Positions 7,374-16,725 of a stretch of 64,000 bases of DNA are shown one piece after another. The translations under genes were made by a program, and so were the position numbers. Origin of the DNA: a bacterium (lineage in GTDB: Bacteria > Elusimicrobiota > Elusimicrobia > UBA1565 > UBA9628); NCBI GenBank assembly GCA_021799485.1, contig JAJZAK010000003.1, positions 1 to 64,000 on the forward strand, given 5' to 3'. The notes under the pieces were generated by a model. The model was not told the DNA's origin, searched no databases, and was given only the letters and a program-made list of their open reading frames with translations. Position 1 is the stretch's first letter. Every line of letters begins with the position of its first letter.

Positions 7374-8841
7374 GGCGTCGGGACTTGTCCCCGTACGGAT
7401 ACCACCACGGCTTCGGGTTCTGCTCGAAGTCCCAGTGGACATGCTTGGACTGCCGGAAAGCCTCCAGGCCTTCCTCTCCCAGCTCCCGGGAGCCGCCGGA
7501 CGCCTTATAGCCGCCGAACGGCCCCGCGTCGTTGTCGGTCAGGGGGTCGTTGACCCAAACCGTGCCCGCCTGGGCCTCCTCGTAGAAGCGCTTGGCCTTT
7601 TTGGCGTCCAAGGTATAAAGGTTGGCTCCCAGTCCATAGATGGAATCGTTGGCGAGACGGATCGCCTCGTCGAAGCTGCCGTAGGATTTCACGGGGCAGA
7701 CCGGTCCGAAGGTTTCGTCGCGCATGACGGCCATCGAGTGGTCGACGTTCGCGAGCACCGTGGGCTCGTAGAAGTAGCCTTTCGAGAGCCGCGCCGGCTT
7801 CTTGCCGCCGGCCAAGAGCCTCGCTCCGCGGCGGACCGCCTCCCGGACGTGCGCGTCCACCTGGCGCCGATAGCGCGCGCCGATCATGGGACCGACGTCC
7901 GTCTCGGGGTCCATGCCGGGGCCGACTCGCAGGCTCTTCGTGAAGCCGACGAGCCGGTCCGTGAAAGTCTTGGCGACGCTCTGATGCACGTAGACGCGCT
8001 CGGCCGAGGTGCAGACCTGCCCGGCGTTGAGAAAGCTCGCCCAGGCGACGGCCTTCGCCGCGACGTCCAAGTCCGCGTCCTCGCAGACGACGAAGGCGTC
8101 CTTGCCTCCCAGCTCCAGGTGGCATTTCTTGACCGCCTCGGCGCAAATCCCTCCGATTCTCTTTCCCACCGCGAGGCTTCCCGTAAAAGCGACGTAGTCG
8201 ACGCCCGGGTCGCGCACGAGCGCCTCGCCCGCCGTTTCCCCGCGCCCCGTCACGATGTTGACGACGCCCTTCGGAAGGCCCGCGAAGACTTCGGAGAGCG
8301 CCAGGGTGGCGAGCGGGGTCTGCTCGGCGGGCTTGATGACGACGGCGTTGCCGGCCGCCAGGGCCGGGGCGACCTTCCAGGCGAGAAGCAGCAAGGGGTA
8401 GTTCCACGGGACGATCGCGAGCACGACCCCGTAGGGCTCCTTTAAGACGAGATTGAGCTGGGTCGTCTCTCCCGACGGGATGACGCGGCCGCGGCTGTTG
8501 CGCCCCAACTCGGCGTAGTAGTCGAAACACGCGGCGGTCCAGCCCAGCTCGTCGACGTTCTCGCGAAGGGGTTTGCCGCCTTCCAGGGTCAGCAGCGCCG
8601 CGAGTTCCCGCGTTTTTTCCCGCAATCCGCGGGCGATCTCATGGAGCATCTCGGCGCGCGCATGCGCGGCCGAGCGCCGCCAGGACTTCTCATAGGCCGC
8701 GCGCGCGGCGCGCACGGCCTCGCGGGCCTGGGCGGCCGTCGCGTCCGGGGCCTCGTCGACGATCTCCTCCGTCGCGGGGTTGACGACCTTGATGCGGGAT
8801 TTCCCGGAAACGAAATCGCCGCCGATCCACATGGGTTTCAT
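7363..8841 (-). CDS. aldehyde dehydrogenase family protein
   Basis: VPWNYPLLLLAWKVAPALAAGNAVVIKPAEQTP, LELGGKDAFVVCEDADL, NAGQVCTSAERVYV. Confidence 0.95.
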   Translation of the reverse strand: MKPMWIGGDFVSGKSRIKVVNPATEEIVDEAPDATAAQAREAVRAARAAYEKSWRRSAAHARAEMLHEIARGLREKTRELAALLTLEGGKPLRENVDELGWTAACFDYYAELGRNSRGRVIPSGETTQLNLVLKEPYGVVLAIVPWNYPLLLLAWKVAPALAAGNAVVIKPAEQTPLATLALSEVFAGLPKGVVNIVTGRGETAGEALVRDPGVDYVAFTGSLAVGKRIGGICAEAVKKCHLELGGKDAFVVCEDADLDVAAKAVAWASFLNAGQVCTSAERVYVHQSVAKTFTDRLVGFTKSLRVGPGMDPETDVGPMIGARYRRQVDAHVREAVRRGARLLAGGKKPARLSKGYFYEPTVLANVDHSMAVMRDETFGPVCPVKSYGSFDEAIRLANDSIYGLGANLYTLDAKKAKRFYEEAQAGTVWVNDPLTDNDAGPFGGYKASGGSRELGEEGLEAFRQSKHVHWDFEQNPKPWWYPYGDKSRRLKS

Positions 8842-10421
8842 GGACGACCTCCCGCGAGCGTGACGTTGACGTCATTCCCGAAAAGCCGCGGGCTCTGGCG
8901 CCGGTTGTCGTCTCGAAGCGCCGTTCTCTCCACGCGGGGCTTGGCGTAGTCGTAGAGAGCCTGGAGCGAAATCCGGCCGCGCTTTTCCTGGAGCCCTTTC
9001 AAGAGATAGAACGTGAAAAGCCCGTGGCGCTGGCTGTCGATCGGCCCCGCGATCTGCGTTCTCCCGGCGGCGGTGGTCACCCCCATGTCCGAGGCGGACC
9101 AGAGCCCCGGGTCGAGCCGCACCAAGACCGAGCGCGCGCCGCCGGCCATGACCGAGCGTCCCCCGGCGCCCGAGAAGCAGCAGTCGAGGGCCACGAGAAC
9201 GTTCTTGGCCGGGAGAGCCGCCAGATCCCGGGAGAGGCTTTTTAAGGAATAGGCCGTATCCTTGAGGTATTGGGGGTCCCCATCCGACGGCAGAATATAG
9301 GCGTCCCCGGATGCCGGATCCGGCGCTCCGTGGCCCGAGTAATAGACGAAAACCGTCGCGCCGGGGTCCGTGCTCGTCTGATTGCGCAGCCACGTGGCGA
9401 TCATGGCCTTGATCTGGCTGTAGGTCGCCTGCTCGTCCTCGAGGAATCGGACGTTGCGGTCCTTGTATCCCAAGGCGCGCAGGTAGCGGCGCATGGTTTC
9501 GGCGTCCCGGTCGGCGTACAGCGCGGCCGGCAGGGATTCGGAATAGTGTTCGACCCCGATCACGACGGCGTAGGCGTGAGGGCGCGGGCGGTTCCTGAAT
9601 CCCGGCTCGTCGACTTCGGAGGGCCGGGGGGACGCCGGAGGAGCCGTCCCGGAGGACGGGAGCGCCGCCATGGCGAGGTTCCCCGTCACGGCGCTTTCGA
9701 GGAGCGAACGGATGAAAGGCCGGTCTTCCGCGGCCGCCAGCGTGGACGTGGTGACGGCCGCGCCGCGCTCGAGAAGAAGGCGGACCAATTTCTCGTTTCC
9801 TTTTTTGACCGCGGCCAAGAGAGGCGTGCCGTCCACGGGGCTTGCGGCGTTGGGATCGGCGCCGTGCTCGAGAAGAAGGCGCGCGACCTTCAGGGATCCC
9901 GAGCGGGCGGCGAGGATGAGCGGGGTCTCCCCGGAGGCGCTGCGGGCGTTGGCATCCGCCCCATGCCGGAGAAGAAGCTCGATGATGTCCGACTCGCCGG
10001 CCATGGCGGCGAAGAGCAGCGAGGTCATGTGGTAGGCTCCCCGGGAGTTGGGGTTGGCGCCATGAGCGAGGAGGAACTTCACGATATCCGCGCGGCCCAT
10101 GTAGGACGCCCAGGCGATCAGCGGGCAGCGCTCGACGATAAAGGCGCTGCCGCTGGGGCAGTTGACCTTGGCGTGGACGTCGCCGCCTTTTTCCAGGAGG
10201 AGCTTGACGATGCCGGGATGGCGTTGGTAGGCCGCGATCTCGATGGCGGCTCCCGTTTGGTCGGCGCCGGCCTCAAGCGCGTCCCGGACTCCCTCGGCGT
10301 CTCCCGATCGCGCCGCGCCCAAAAGCTCCGAGTTCATGCCGCCGCAGCCCGCCGCGCCCAGGGCGAGGAGGGGCAGAAGACGGAAGAAGGAAGGCGCGAG
10401 AGAGAAAGGGGGCCGATTCAT
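8838..10421 (-). CDS. lipoprotein with ankyrin repeats and C-terminal caspase-like (peptidase C14) domain
   Basis: lipobox LALGAAGCGG; repeated LLLxHGADPNA units; caspase motifs YAVVIGVEHY, VFVYYSGHGAPD, VALDCCFSGAGGR. Confidence 0.9.
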   Translation of the reverse strand: MNRPPFSLAPSFFRLLPLLALGAAGCGGMNSELLGAARSGDAEGVRDALEAGADQTGAAIEIAAYQRHPGIVKLLLEKGGDVHAKVNCPSGSAFIVERCPLIAWASYMGRADIVKFLLAHGANPNSRGAYHMTSLLFAAMAGESDIIELLLRHGADANARSASGETPLILAARSGSLKVARLLLEHGADPNAASPVDGTPLLAAVKKGNEKLVRLLLERGAAVTTSTLAAAEDRPFIRSLLESAVTGNLAMAALPSSGTAPPASPRPSEVDEPGFRNRPRPHAYAVVIGVEHYSESLPAALYADRDAETMRRYLRALGYKDRNVRFLEDEQATYSQIKAMIATWLRNQTSTDPGATVFVYYSGHGAPDPASGDAYILPSDGDPQYLKDTAYSLKSLSRDLAALPAKNVLVALDCCFSGAGGRSVMAGGARSVLVRLDPGLWSASDMGVTTAAGRTQIAGPIDSQRHGLFTFYLLKGLQEKRGRISLQALYDYAKPRVERTALRDDNRRQSPRLFGNDVNVTLAGGRP

Positions 10422-10468
10422 GCTTCCCGCCGCGATGCCTTCCGCTTTTCCGCTTCCGTCCGCGTAGA

Positions 10469-11830
10469 CTAGACCTTCTTGATCTCGATGACGAGCTTGC
10501 CGACGGTGTCCTGGGCGTCGCCGTAGAGCATGCGGGTGTTGTCGCGATAGAAAAGCTCGTTTTCGACGCCCGAGAATCCCTTCCCCTGCCCGCGCTTCAA
10601 GACGATGACGGTCTTGGCGTTCTCGACGTCGAGGATCGGCATCCCCGCGAGAGGGCTCCCCGGCCGGTGGGCCGCGGGGTTGACCACGTCGTTGGCGCCG
10701 ATCACGAGCGCGACGTCGGTCGTCGCGAACTCGGAGTTGATCTCGTCGCGGTCGAAAAGGCGGTCGTACGGGACGTTCGCCTCGGCCAAGAGCACGTTCA
10801 TGTGCCCCGGCATGCGCCCGGCGACGGGATGGATCGCGAATTTGACCGACCCGCCCCGGGCCTCGATGGCGTCCATGAGATCCTTGACCTTGTGCTGGGC
10901 CTGGGCGACGGCCATGCCGAAGCCGGGGACGATCACGACCCTCGACGCGTAGGCGAGCGCCACGGCCGCGTCCGAAAGCTCGATGGGCTTCAAGCTCCCC
11001 TGGACCTCCGAGGCCTGTTCCGCGGCGCCGAAGGCGCCGAAAAGGACGTCCCCCAAGGATCGATTCATGGCCTTGGCCATAAGAAGGGTCAAGAGGGTTC
11101 CCGCCGCGCCGACGAGGATTCCGGAGACGCCCATCGCGGCGTTGCCGACCGCGAAGCCTTCCGCCGCGACGGCCAAGCCGGTGAGGGCGTTGTAAAGGGA
11201 GATGACGACCGGCATGTCGCCGCCGCCGATCGGGAGCGTCATCAAAAGGCCGAAGAGAAGCCCCAGGGCCAGGAAGGGGACGACGAGGGAACGGTCGCCC
11301 GCGTGGAGGAGGACGGCCGCGCAGGCCAGGGAGGAGGCGAGAACGAGGACGTTGCCGGTCTTTTGGAGAGGGTAGACGACGGCGCGGGAGCGCATCCAGC
11401 CTTGGAGCTTGAGGAAGGCGATGACGCTTCCCGAGAACGAGGTCGTCCCGATGAGCCCTCCCAGGACGGACAGGGGCGCCGAGAGAGGGGTCCAGCGGGA
11501 CCTCAACAGTTCGATCGCGGCGATCGCCGCCGCGGCGCCGCCGCCCATGCCGTTATAAATCGCGATCATCTGGGGCATGTCGGTCATCGGCACCTTTCCC
11601 GCGAGGATCCAGGCCGGCGCGCCTCCGACGGCGACGGCGGCGAGAACGAGCCCCAGATGCCCCAGGCCGGGCGTCAAAAAGGCGGCGAGGGTCGCCGCGA
11701 TCATGGCGCCCCCGGCCCAGAGGATGCCGCCTTTCGCCGTGGCGGGGCGGCTCATGCGCTTTAAGGCCAGGATGAAGAAGAGGACGGCGGCGAGATAAAC
11801 CGGCGGATCGAGGCGCGCGAGCATGCCCAC
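10469..11830 (-). CDS. pntB: NAD(P) transhydrogenase subunit beta
   Basis: YNGMGGGAAAAIAAIELL, VVIVPGFGMAVAQAQHKVKDL, FAIHPVAGRMPGHMNVLLAEANVPYD, IGANDVVNPAA. Confidence 0.97.
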   Translation of the reverse strand: MGMLARLDPPVYLAAVLFFILALKRMSRPATAKGGILWAGGAMIAATLAAFLTPGLGHLGLVLAAVAVGGAPAWILAGKVPMTDMPQMIAIYNGMGGGAAAAIAAIELLRSRWTPLSAPLSVLGGLIGTTSFSGSVIAFLKLQGWMRSRAVVYPLQKTGNVLVLASSLACAAVLLHAGDRSLVVPFLALGLLFGLLMTLPIGGGDMPVVISLYNALTGLAVAAEGFAVGNAAMGVSGILVGAAGTLLTLLMAKAMNRSLGDVLFGAFGAAEQASEVQGSLKPIELSDAAVALAYASRVVIVPGFGMAVAQAQHKVKDLMDAIEARGGSVKFAIHPVAGRMPGHMNVLLAEANVPYDRLFDRDEINSEFATTDVALVIGANDVVNPAAHRPGSPLAGMPILDVENAKTVIVLKRGQGKGFSGVENELFYRDNTRMLYGDAQDTVGKLVIEIKKV

Positions 11831-11831
11831 G

Positions 11832-12143
11832 CTATCGGGCTCCGGGAGCGCCCGGCTTTTTCTTTCCGGACTCGAACATGTCGAGCATCCGCGCGGTCAC
11901 GGCGTAGCCGCCCAGGACGTTCGCCGAGGCGAGGGCCACGGCGAGAAAGCCGATCGCCGTCTCAAGCGGCGTCTGGGCGCGTCCCAGGGCGAGGATCGCC
12001 CCCACGAGGACGATGCCGTGGATGAAGTTCGAGCCCGACATGAGGGGGGTATGGAGAAGCGCCGGAACCCGGGCGATGACCTCGAAGCCCGTGAAGGCCG
12101 CGAGGATCGCGATATAGAGGCTCGCCCACAGATCGGGGGTCAT
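11832..12143 (-). CDS. pntA2: NAD(P) transhydrogenase subunit alpha, membrane part
   Basis: VPALLHTPLMSGSNFIHGIVLVGA. Confidence 0.92.
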   Translation of the reverse strand: MTPDLWASLYIAILAAFTGFEVIARVPALLHTPLMSGSNFIHGIVLVGAILALGRAQTPLETAIGFLAVALASANVLGGYAVTARMLDMFESGKKKPGAPGAR

Positions 12144-13279
12144 CGCGCCTCCAAAAGCTGGCGGGTCGGCTCGTGTCTGAGAGAGCCCTCGCGGCATAGG
12201 AGAGTCGCGGCGAGGATTTCGTCTTTCTCCGCCGGAACGACGCGGCCGTCGGGGCCGATCAGGATTTTAAGGAAAGCCTCGATGTTCTTGGAGTACATAT
12301 AGCTCGCGTGATGCGCCAGTTCGCTTGGGAGGTTCACGGGGCCGACGATCACGACGCCGTTTTCCTCGACGCGCTGCCCCGGCTTCGTCAATTCGCAATT
12401 GCCGCCCGACTCGGCGGCGGCGTCGACGACGACGGCGGCGGGCCTCATGCGGGCCACCATGTCGCGGGTGACGATGAGGGGGGCTTTCTTTCCCGGGACG
12501 TTCGCCGTGGTGACGACGGCGTCCGCGGCCGCGACGGCCGAGGCCAGGAGGGCCTGCTGCTTGTGCCTCTCCGCGTCCGTGAGCTCGCGCGCGTACCCGC
12601 CGGAACCCGATGCCTCCAAGGGGAGGGCGAGGAACTTGGCGCCCAAGCTCTGGACCTGCTCCGCGGCGGCCGAGCGCACGTCATAGGCCTCGACCATCGC
12701 GCCCAGGCGCCGGAACGTCGCGATCGCCATCAAGCCCGCGACCCCGGCGCCGCAGACGAGGACCTTCGCCGGCCGTAGGGTCCCGAAGGCCGTCGTGAGC
12801 ATCGGAAGAAAGCGGGGGGAGAGCTCGGCCGCGAGGAGAGCCGCCCGGTAGCCCGCGGCGGTCGCTTGGGAGGAAAGGACGTCCATCGACTGGGCCCGCG
12901 AGATGCGGGGCATGAGATCCATGGCGTAGACGGCGATCCCGGCGGCGTTCATGGCGCGGACGGACTCGAGATGGCGGCCGGGATAGACGAGGGAGACCAG
13001 GATGCCGCCGGGCTTTTCGCAGGACCGAGCGTCCTCGGGGGTCGAAGGGCCGACCTGGACGACGAGGTCGGTCTTCGCGAAAAGCTCGGCTCTGTCCGAG
13101 GCCAAGAGCGCGCCGGCCTCCGCGTAGGCCGCATCCGGGAATGAAGCCCGGACGCCCGCGCCCTTCTCGATATGGACCTCAAGCCCCGATTTCGCGAGCC
13201 GGGCCGCCGTCTCCGGAACGAGGGCGACGCGGCGCTCCCCGGCCGCCGTCTCTTTGGGGACTCCGATTCTCAGGGGCAT
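12140..13279 (-). CDS. pntA1: NAD(P) transhydrogenase subunit alpha, nucleotide-binding part
   Basis: MPLRIGVPKETAAGERRVALVPETAARL; VLVCGAGVAGLMAIATFRRLGAMVEAYDVR. Confidence 0.95.
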   Translation of the reverse strand: MPLRIGVPKETAAGERRVALVPETAARLAKSGLEVHIEKGAGVRASFPDAAYAEAGALLASDRAELFAKTDLVVQVGPSTPEDARSCEKPGGILVSLVYPGRHLESVRAMNAAGIAVYAMDLMPRISRAQSMDVLSSQATAAGYRAALLAAELSPRFLPMLTTAFGTLRPAKVLVCGAGVAGLMAIATFRRLGAMVEAYDVRSAAAEQVQSLGAKFLALPLEASGSGGYARELTDAERHKQQALLASAVAAADAVVTTANVPGKKAPLIVTRDMVARMRPAAVVVDAAAESGGNCELTKPGQRVEENGVVIVGPVNLPSELAHHASYMYSKNIEAFLKILIGPDGRVVPAEKDEILAATLLCREGSLRHEPTRQLLEAR

Positions 13280-13347
13280 TCGGACCGGAAACGATTCTAT
13301 AAAACACTGGCCGTGGAAGGCCATATCATGATTTCGTGAGAATAATT

Positions 13348-13402
13348 GGTGACACCATACCGATTTCTCCGCATGGAGGCTGGAAATAGGTATGGTGTCA
13401 CC
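13348..13402 (-). repeat. palindromic repeat element copy 3 (diverged)
   Basis: ggtgacaccataccgatttc ... gaaataggtatggtgtcacc, same outer arm as copies 1 and 2 but different loop; orientation assignment not firm. Confidence 0.85.
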
Positions 13403-13422
13403 GGTTTACCTAATGGGGGGCG

Positions 13423-14361
13423 TTAAACGGGGACGGCTGTCTCGCGGAAATGCTCGATCGTCCGGCCCAGGCCTTCCTTTAGAGGAACGCGGGGCTCCCA
13501 GCCGAGCCTCCGCCGCGCTAGCCGGATATCCGGGCGCCGCCTCTTGGGATCGTCCGTCGGCAGGGGCTTATGGACGATCGGGGCCTTCGATCCCGCGAGG
13601 CCGCGGATCAGTCTGGCAAGCTCGAGGATCGTGACCTCGTCGGGATTGCCGAGGTTGACGGGCTCCTGGGGGCCTCGCTCGAGGAGCCGGATGATCCCGT
13701 CCACCAGATCCGAGACGTAGCAGAGACTTCTCGTCTGCGATCCTTTCCCGAAGACGGTGAGGGGGCGGCCTCGCAGGGCCTGGCAGATGAAGTTGGGCAC
13801 CGCCCGGCCGTCGTCGCGCCGCATGCGGGGGCCGTAGGTGTTGAAGATGCGCGCGATGCGCACCGGCATCCCGTGCGCGCGGCGATAGGCCATCGTCATC
13901 GCCTCGGCGAAGCGTTTCGCCTCGTCGTAGACGCCGCGGGGGCCGATGGGGTTGACGTTGCCCCAGTAGGATTCGGGCTGGGGGTTGACCAGGGGGTCGC
14001 CGTAGATCTCGGAGGTCGAGGCCAGCATGAAGACGGCTTTTTTGTCCTTGGCGAGCCCGAGCGCCTTATGCGTTCCCAGGGCGCCGACCTTGAGAGTCGG
14101 GATCGGGAAGCGGGCGTAGTCGACCGGGGAGGCGGGGCTCGCGAAATGGAGTACCGCGTCGAGCTTCCCCGGAACGTGGATGTAGTCGACGACGTTGTGC
14201 TTGACGAAGACGAAGCGCGGGTTCTGGAAGAAGGGCGAGAGATTGGAGAGGCGCCCGGTCGACAGGTCGTCCATCGCCGTCACGTCGTCGCCGCGGTCGA
14301 GAAAACGCTCGACCAGGTGGCTTCCGAGAAAGCCCGCGCCCCCGGTGATGAGGAGCCTCAT
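13423..14361 (-). CDS. NAD-dependent epimerase, UDP-glucuronate decarboxylase (UDP-xylose synthase)-like
   Basis: [111 protein letters not shown]. Confidence 0.92.
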   Translation of the reverse strand: MRLLITGGAGFLGSHLVERFLDRGDDVTAMDDLSTGRLSNLSPFFQNPRFVFVKHNVVDYIHVPGKLDAVLHFASPASPVDYARFPIPTLKVGALGTHKALGLAKDKKAVFMLASTSEIYGDPLVNPQPESYWGNVNPIGPRGVYDEAKRFAEAMTMAYRRAHGMPVRIARIFNTYGPRMRRDDGRAVPNFICQALRGRPLTVFGKGSQTRSLCYVSDLVDGIIRLLERGPQEPVNLGNPDEVTILELARLIRGLAGSKAPIVHKPLPTDDPKRRRPDIRLARRRLGWEPRVPLKEGLGRTIEHFRETAVPV

Positions 14362-15692
14362 CGATCCCTTGATTCCGGACGCTCGGGGCGGCCGACGCCG
14401 ACGTAGGAGAGCCCGGCCCGTCGGGCCTTCTCCGGGTCGAGGAGGTTGCGGCCGTCGAGGAGGAGGGGGCCGCGCATGAGCCCGGCGATCTTCTTGAGGT
14501 CGAGATCCGCGTAGTCGTCCCATTCGGTGACGATCGCGAGGGCGTCCGCGCCGCGAGCGCAGTCGTAGGGCCCGCGGCAGAACTTGACGCCCTTGAACTC
14601 CTTGAGCCCTCGGGCTTTCGCCATCGCCACGGGATCATGCGCCTGGACGCGCACCCCGCGGCTTCGCAGGGCCGAGGCGATCTCGAGGCTGGGGGCGAAG
14701 CGCAGGTCGTCGGTCTTGGGCTTGAAGGAAAGCCCCAAGAGGCCCACGGTCTTTCCCTCGAGATTCCAGAGCCGGGCCTCGACCTGCCGCGCGACCCAGC
14801 CCTTCTGGTGCTCGTTGATCGACTGGACGGCCTTGAGAAGGGCGAAGTCGCAGCCTTTTTTCCTCGCGATCCAGTGGAAGGCCTCGAGGTCCTTGGGAAA
14901 ACAGAAGCCGCCGAAGCCGATGCCGGGGCGCAGGAACTGGGGGCCGATGCGGCGGTCAAGCCCCATGCCGCGGGCGACCGCCGAGACGTCGGCCCCCGTC
15001 TTCTCGCAAAGATCGGCGACGGCGTTGATAAAGGAGATCTTGGCCGCCAAAAAAGAGTTGGAGGCGTGCTTGATGAGCTCCGCGGATTTCGGATCGACGA
15101 CGAGGATCGGCGCCGCGAGCGGGGCATAGAGCTCGCGCATGAGCTCTTCCGCCCGCTTCGAGGAGGAGCCGATGACGACGCGGTCGGGCTTGAGGAAGTC
15201 TTCCACGGCGGAGCCTTCGCTCAGGAACTCGGGGTTGGAAACCACGTCGTAGGGGACGCGCTTCTTGTTCCAGCGCTCGACGGTCCGCTGGACCCAATGG
15301 CAGGTCTCGACGGGAACGGTGGATTTCTCGGCGATGACGAGGTAGTCCTCCATGTGCCGCGCGATTTCCTCGGTCACGCGCTCGACGGCGGAAAGGTCGG
15401 CCGAGCCGTCGGGGCGCGGGGGGGTTCCCACGGCGATGAAGACGACCTGGACCCGTCCCGAGGGGAGCCGCAGGCCGTCCTTGACCCGGCGCGCGAAGCG
15501 CAGGAGTTTTTTCTTGACCGCCCGGGAGAAAATTTCCGGCAGCCCCGGCTCGAAAATCGGGACCGTTCCCGAGCGCAGGGTCCGGAGCTTGGAGGGGTCG
15601 GATTCGACAAGGACGACCTCATGACCCATGGAGGCGAGGCAAGAGCCCGTGACCAGCCCGACATAGCCGGCGCCGACGACGCAAACGCGCAA
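14358..15692 (-). CDS. ugd: UDP-glucose 6-dehydrogenase
   Basis: [73 protein letters not shown]. Confidence 0.95.
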   Translation of the reverse strand: MRVCVVGAGYVGLVTGSCLASMGHEVVLVESDPSKLRTLRSGTVPIFEPGLPEIFSRAVKKKLLRFARRVKDGLRLPSGRVQVVFIAVGTPPRPDGSADLSAVERVTEEIARHMEDYLVIAEKSTVPVETCHWVQRTVERWNKKRVPYDVVSNPEFLSEGSAVEDFLKPDRVVIGSSSKRAEELMRELYAPLAAPILVVDPKSAELIKHASNSFLAAKISFINAVADLCEKTGADVSAVARGMGLDRRIGPQFLRPGIGFGGFCFPKDLEAFHWIARKKGCDFALLKAVQSINEHQKGWVARQVEARLWNLEGKTVGLLGLSFKPKTDDLRFAPSLEIASALRSRGVRVQAHDPVAMAKARGLKEFKGVKFCRGPYDCARGADALAIVTEWDDYADLDLKKIAGLMRGPLLLDGRNLLDPEKARRAGLSYVGVGRPERPESRDR

Positions 15693-15712
15693 GGGCCGCT
15701 AGTCCTCGTCGG

Positions 15713-16654
15713 TCAAGGCTGGAAGTTCAGGGAGGCGCCGAGTCCGACGAAATTCTGGTCCGGCTCCCCGATCTGGGTGTAGCGCTCGTAGTAGGCGCGG
15801 AAGCTCAGCATCATGAGGTTGACGTTGCAGCCGGCCGTGTAGGCGCCGGAGGGCCGCTCCTGGGCGGCCGCGCTTAGAAACGTCGTGTGAGCGTAGTCGA
15901 GGTAGGGCGTGACGTAGGGGATCATCCCCATCGAGAGCTTGAAGTTGGCCGAGAAGTCGGGGAAGCCTTGGATCTCCTGGTTGACGCCGGGGAGGATTTC
16001 GACGGCCAGGGGTTGGAGCCGCGGATCGGCGAGGTTGCCGCTATAGACGGACTTCGTGAGATCGACGCTGAGCAGGTTGTCGAAAAAGGCGGCCGCGGCG
16101 TCGGCGCGGAAGTTCGTCTGGCCGATGGGCTCGCTTCCGGTCGATTGGGGGCCGAAGCCGCTGACGTCCGCGCTGTGGTCCCAGTAGGAGGCGCCCGCGC
16201 CGACGAGGAACCCCGAGAGTCCGGCGGGAGGGGGCGTCCAGCCCCAGGGCTGCCAGGAGGCGCTGGCGTCGTGGAACTGCTGGAGGCGCCGGACCTTCCC
16301 GGAGCCGGGGGAGAAGCCCAGGACTCCATGGATGCCGAAAAAGCGGTTGCTGTAGTGGTCCCCGTCGCTTTGCGGGGTCGCTCCGCCATGGATGCTGAGG
16401 CCGAAATTCGCCGTGTCGTAGGCCGCGCGGATGGCGTAGGTTTTGTATCCGACGTCGCCGGTCAGGTCGGAGTGATAGTCGTAGTAGCTGGGCGTCACGT
16501 GGAAGGCGCCGCCGAAGTCCACGGAGGCGTCGGTGCCTTCGTAGGAATGGCTTCCCATCGTTTGGCTGATGTCGGGGTTGATGTAGAAGGCGCGCGCCGG
16601 GGCGGCCTCCAAGATCATCGCGATGATGAGGACGGCGAAATATCGTGGCTTCAT
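15713..16654 (-). CDS. secreted outer-membrane beta-barrel-like hypothetical protein
   Basis: signal peptide MKPRYFAVLIIAMILEAAPARA and amphipathic strand-rich sequence ending ...FVGLGASLNFQP. Confidence 0.6.
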   Translation of the reverse strand: MKPRYFAVLIIAMILEAAPARAFYINPDISQTMGSHSYEGTDASVDFGGAFHVTPSYYDYHSDLTGDVGYKTYAIRAAYDTANFGLSIHGGATPQSDGDHYSNRFFGIHGVLGFSPGSGKVRRLQQFHDASASWQPWGWTPPPAGLSGFLVGAGASYWDHSADVSGFGPQSTGSEPIGQTNFRADAAAAFFDNLLSVDLTKSVYSGNLADPRLQPLAVEILPGVNQEIQGFPDFSANFKLSMGMIPYVTPYLDYAHTTFLSAAAQERPSGAYTAGCNVNLMMLSFRAYYERYTQIGEPDQNFVGLGASLNFQP

Positions 16655-16725
16655 AAAAAACATTTCTAAAGAATCATACATTATCGCAAGACGGTCGATC
16701 ACTCAAAAGGTATGATAGGAACTCC

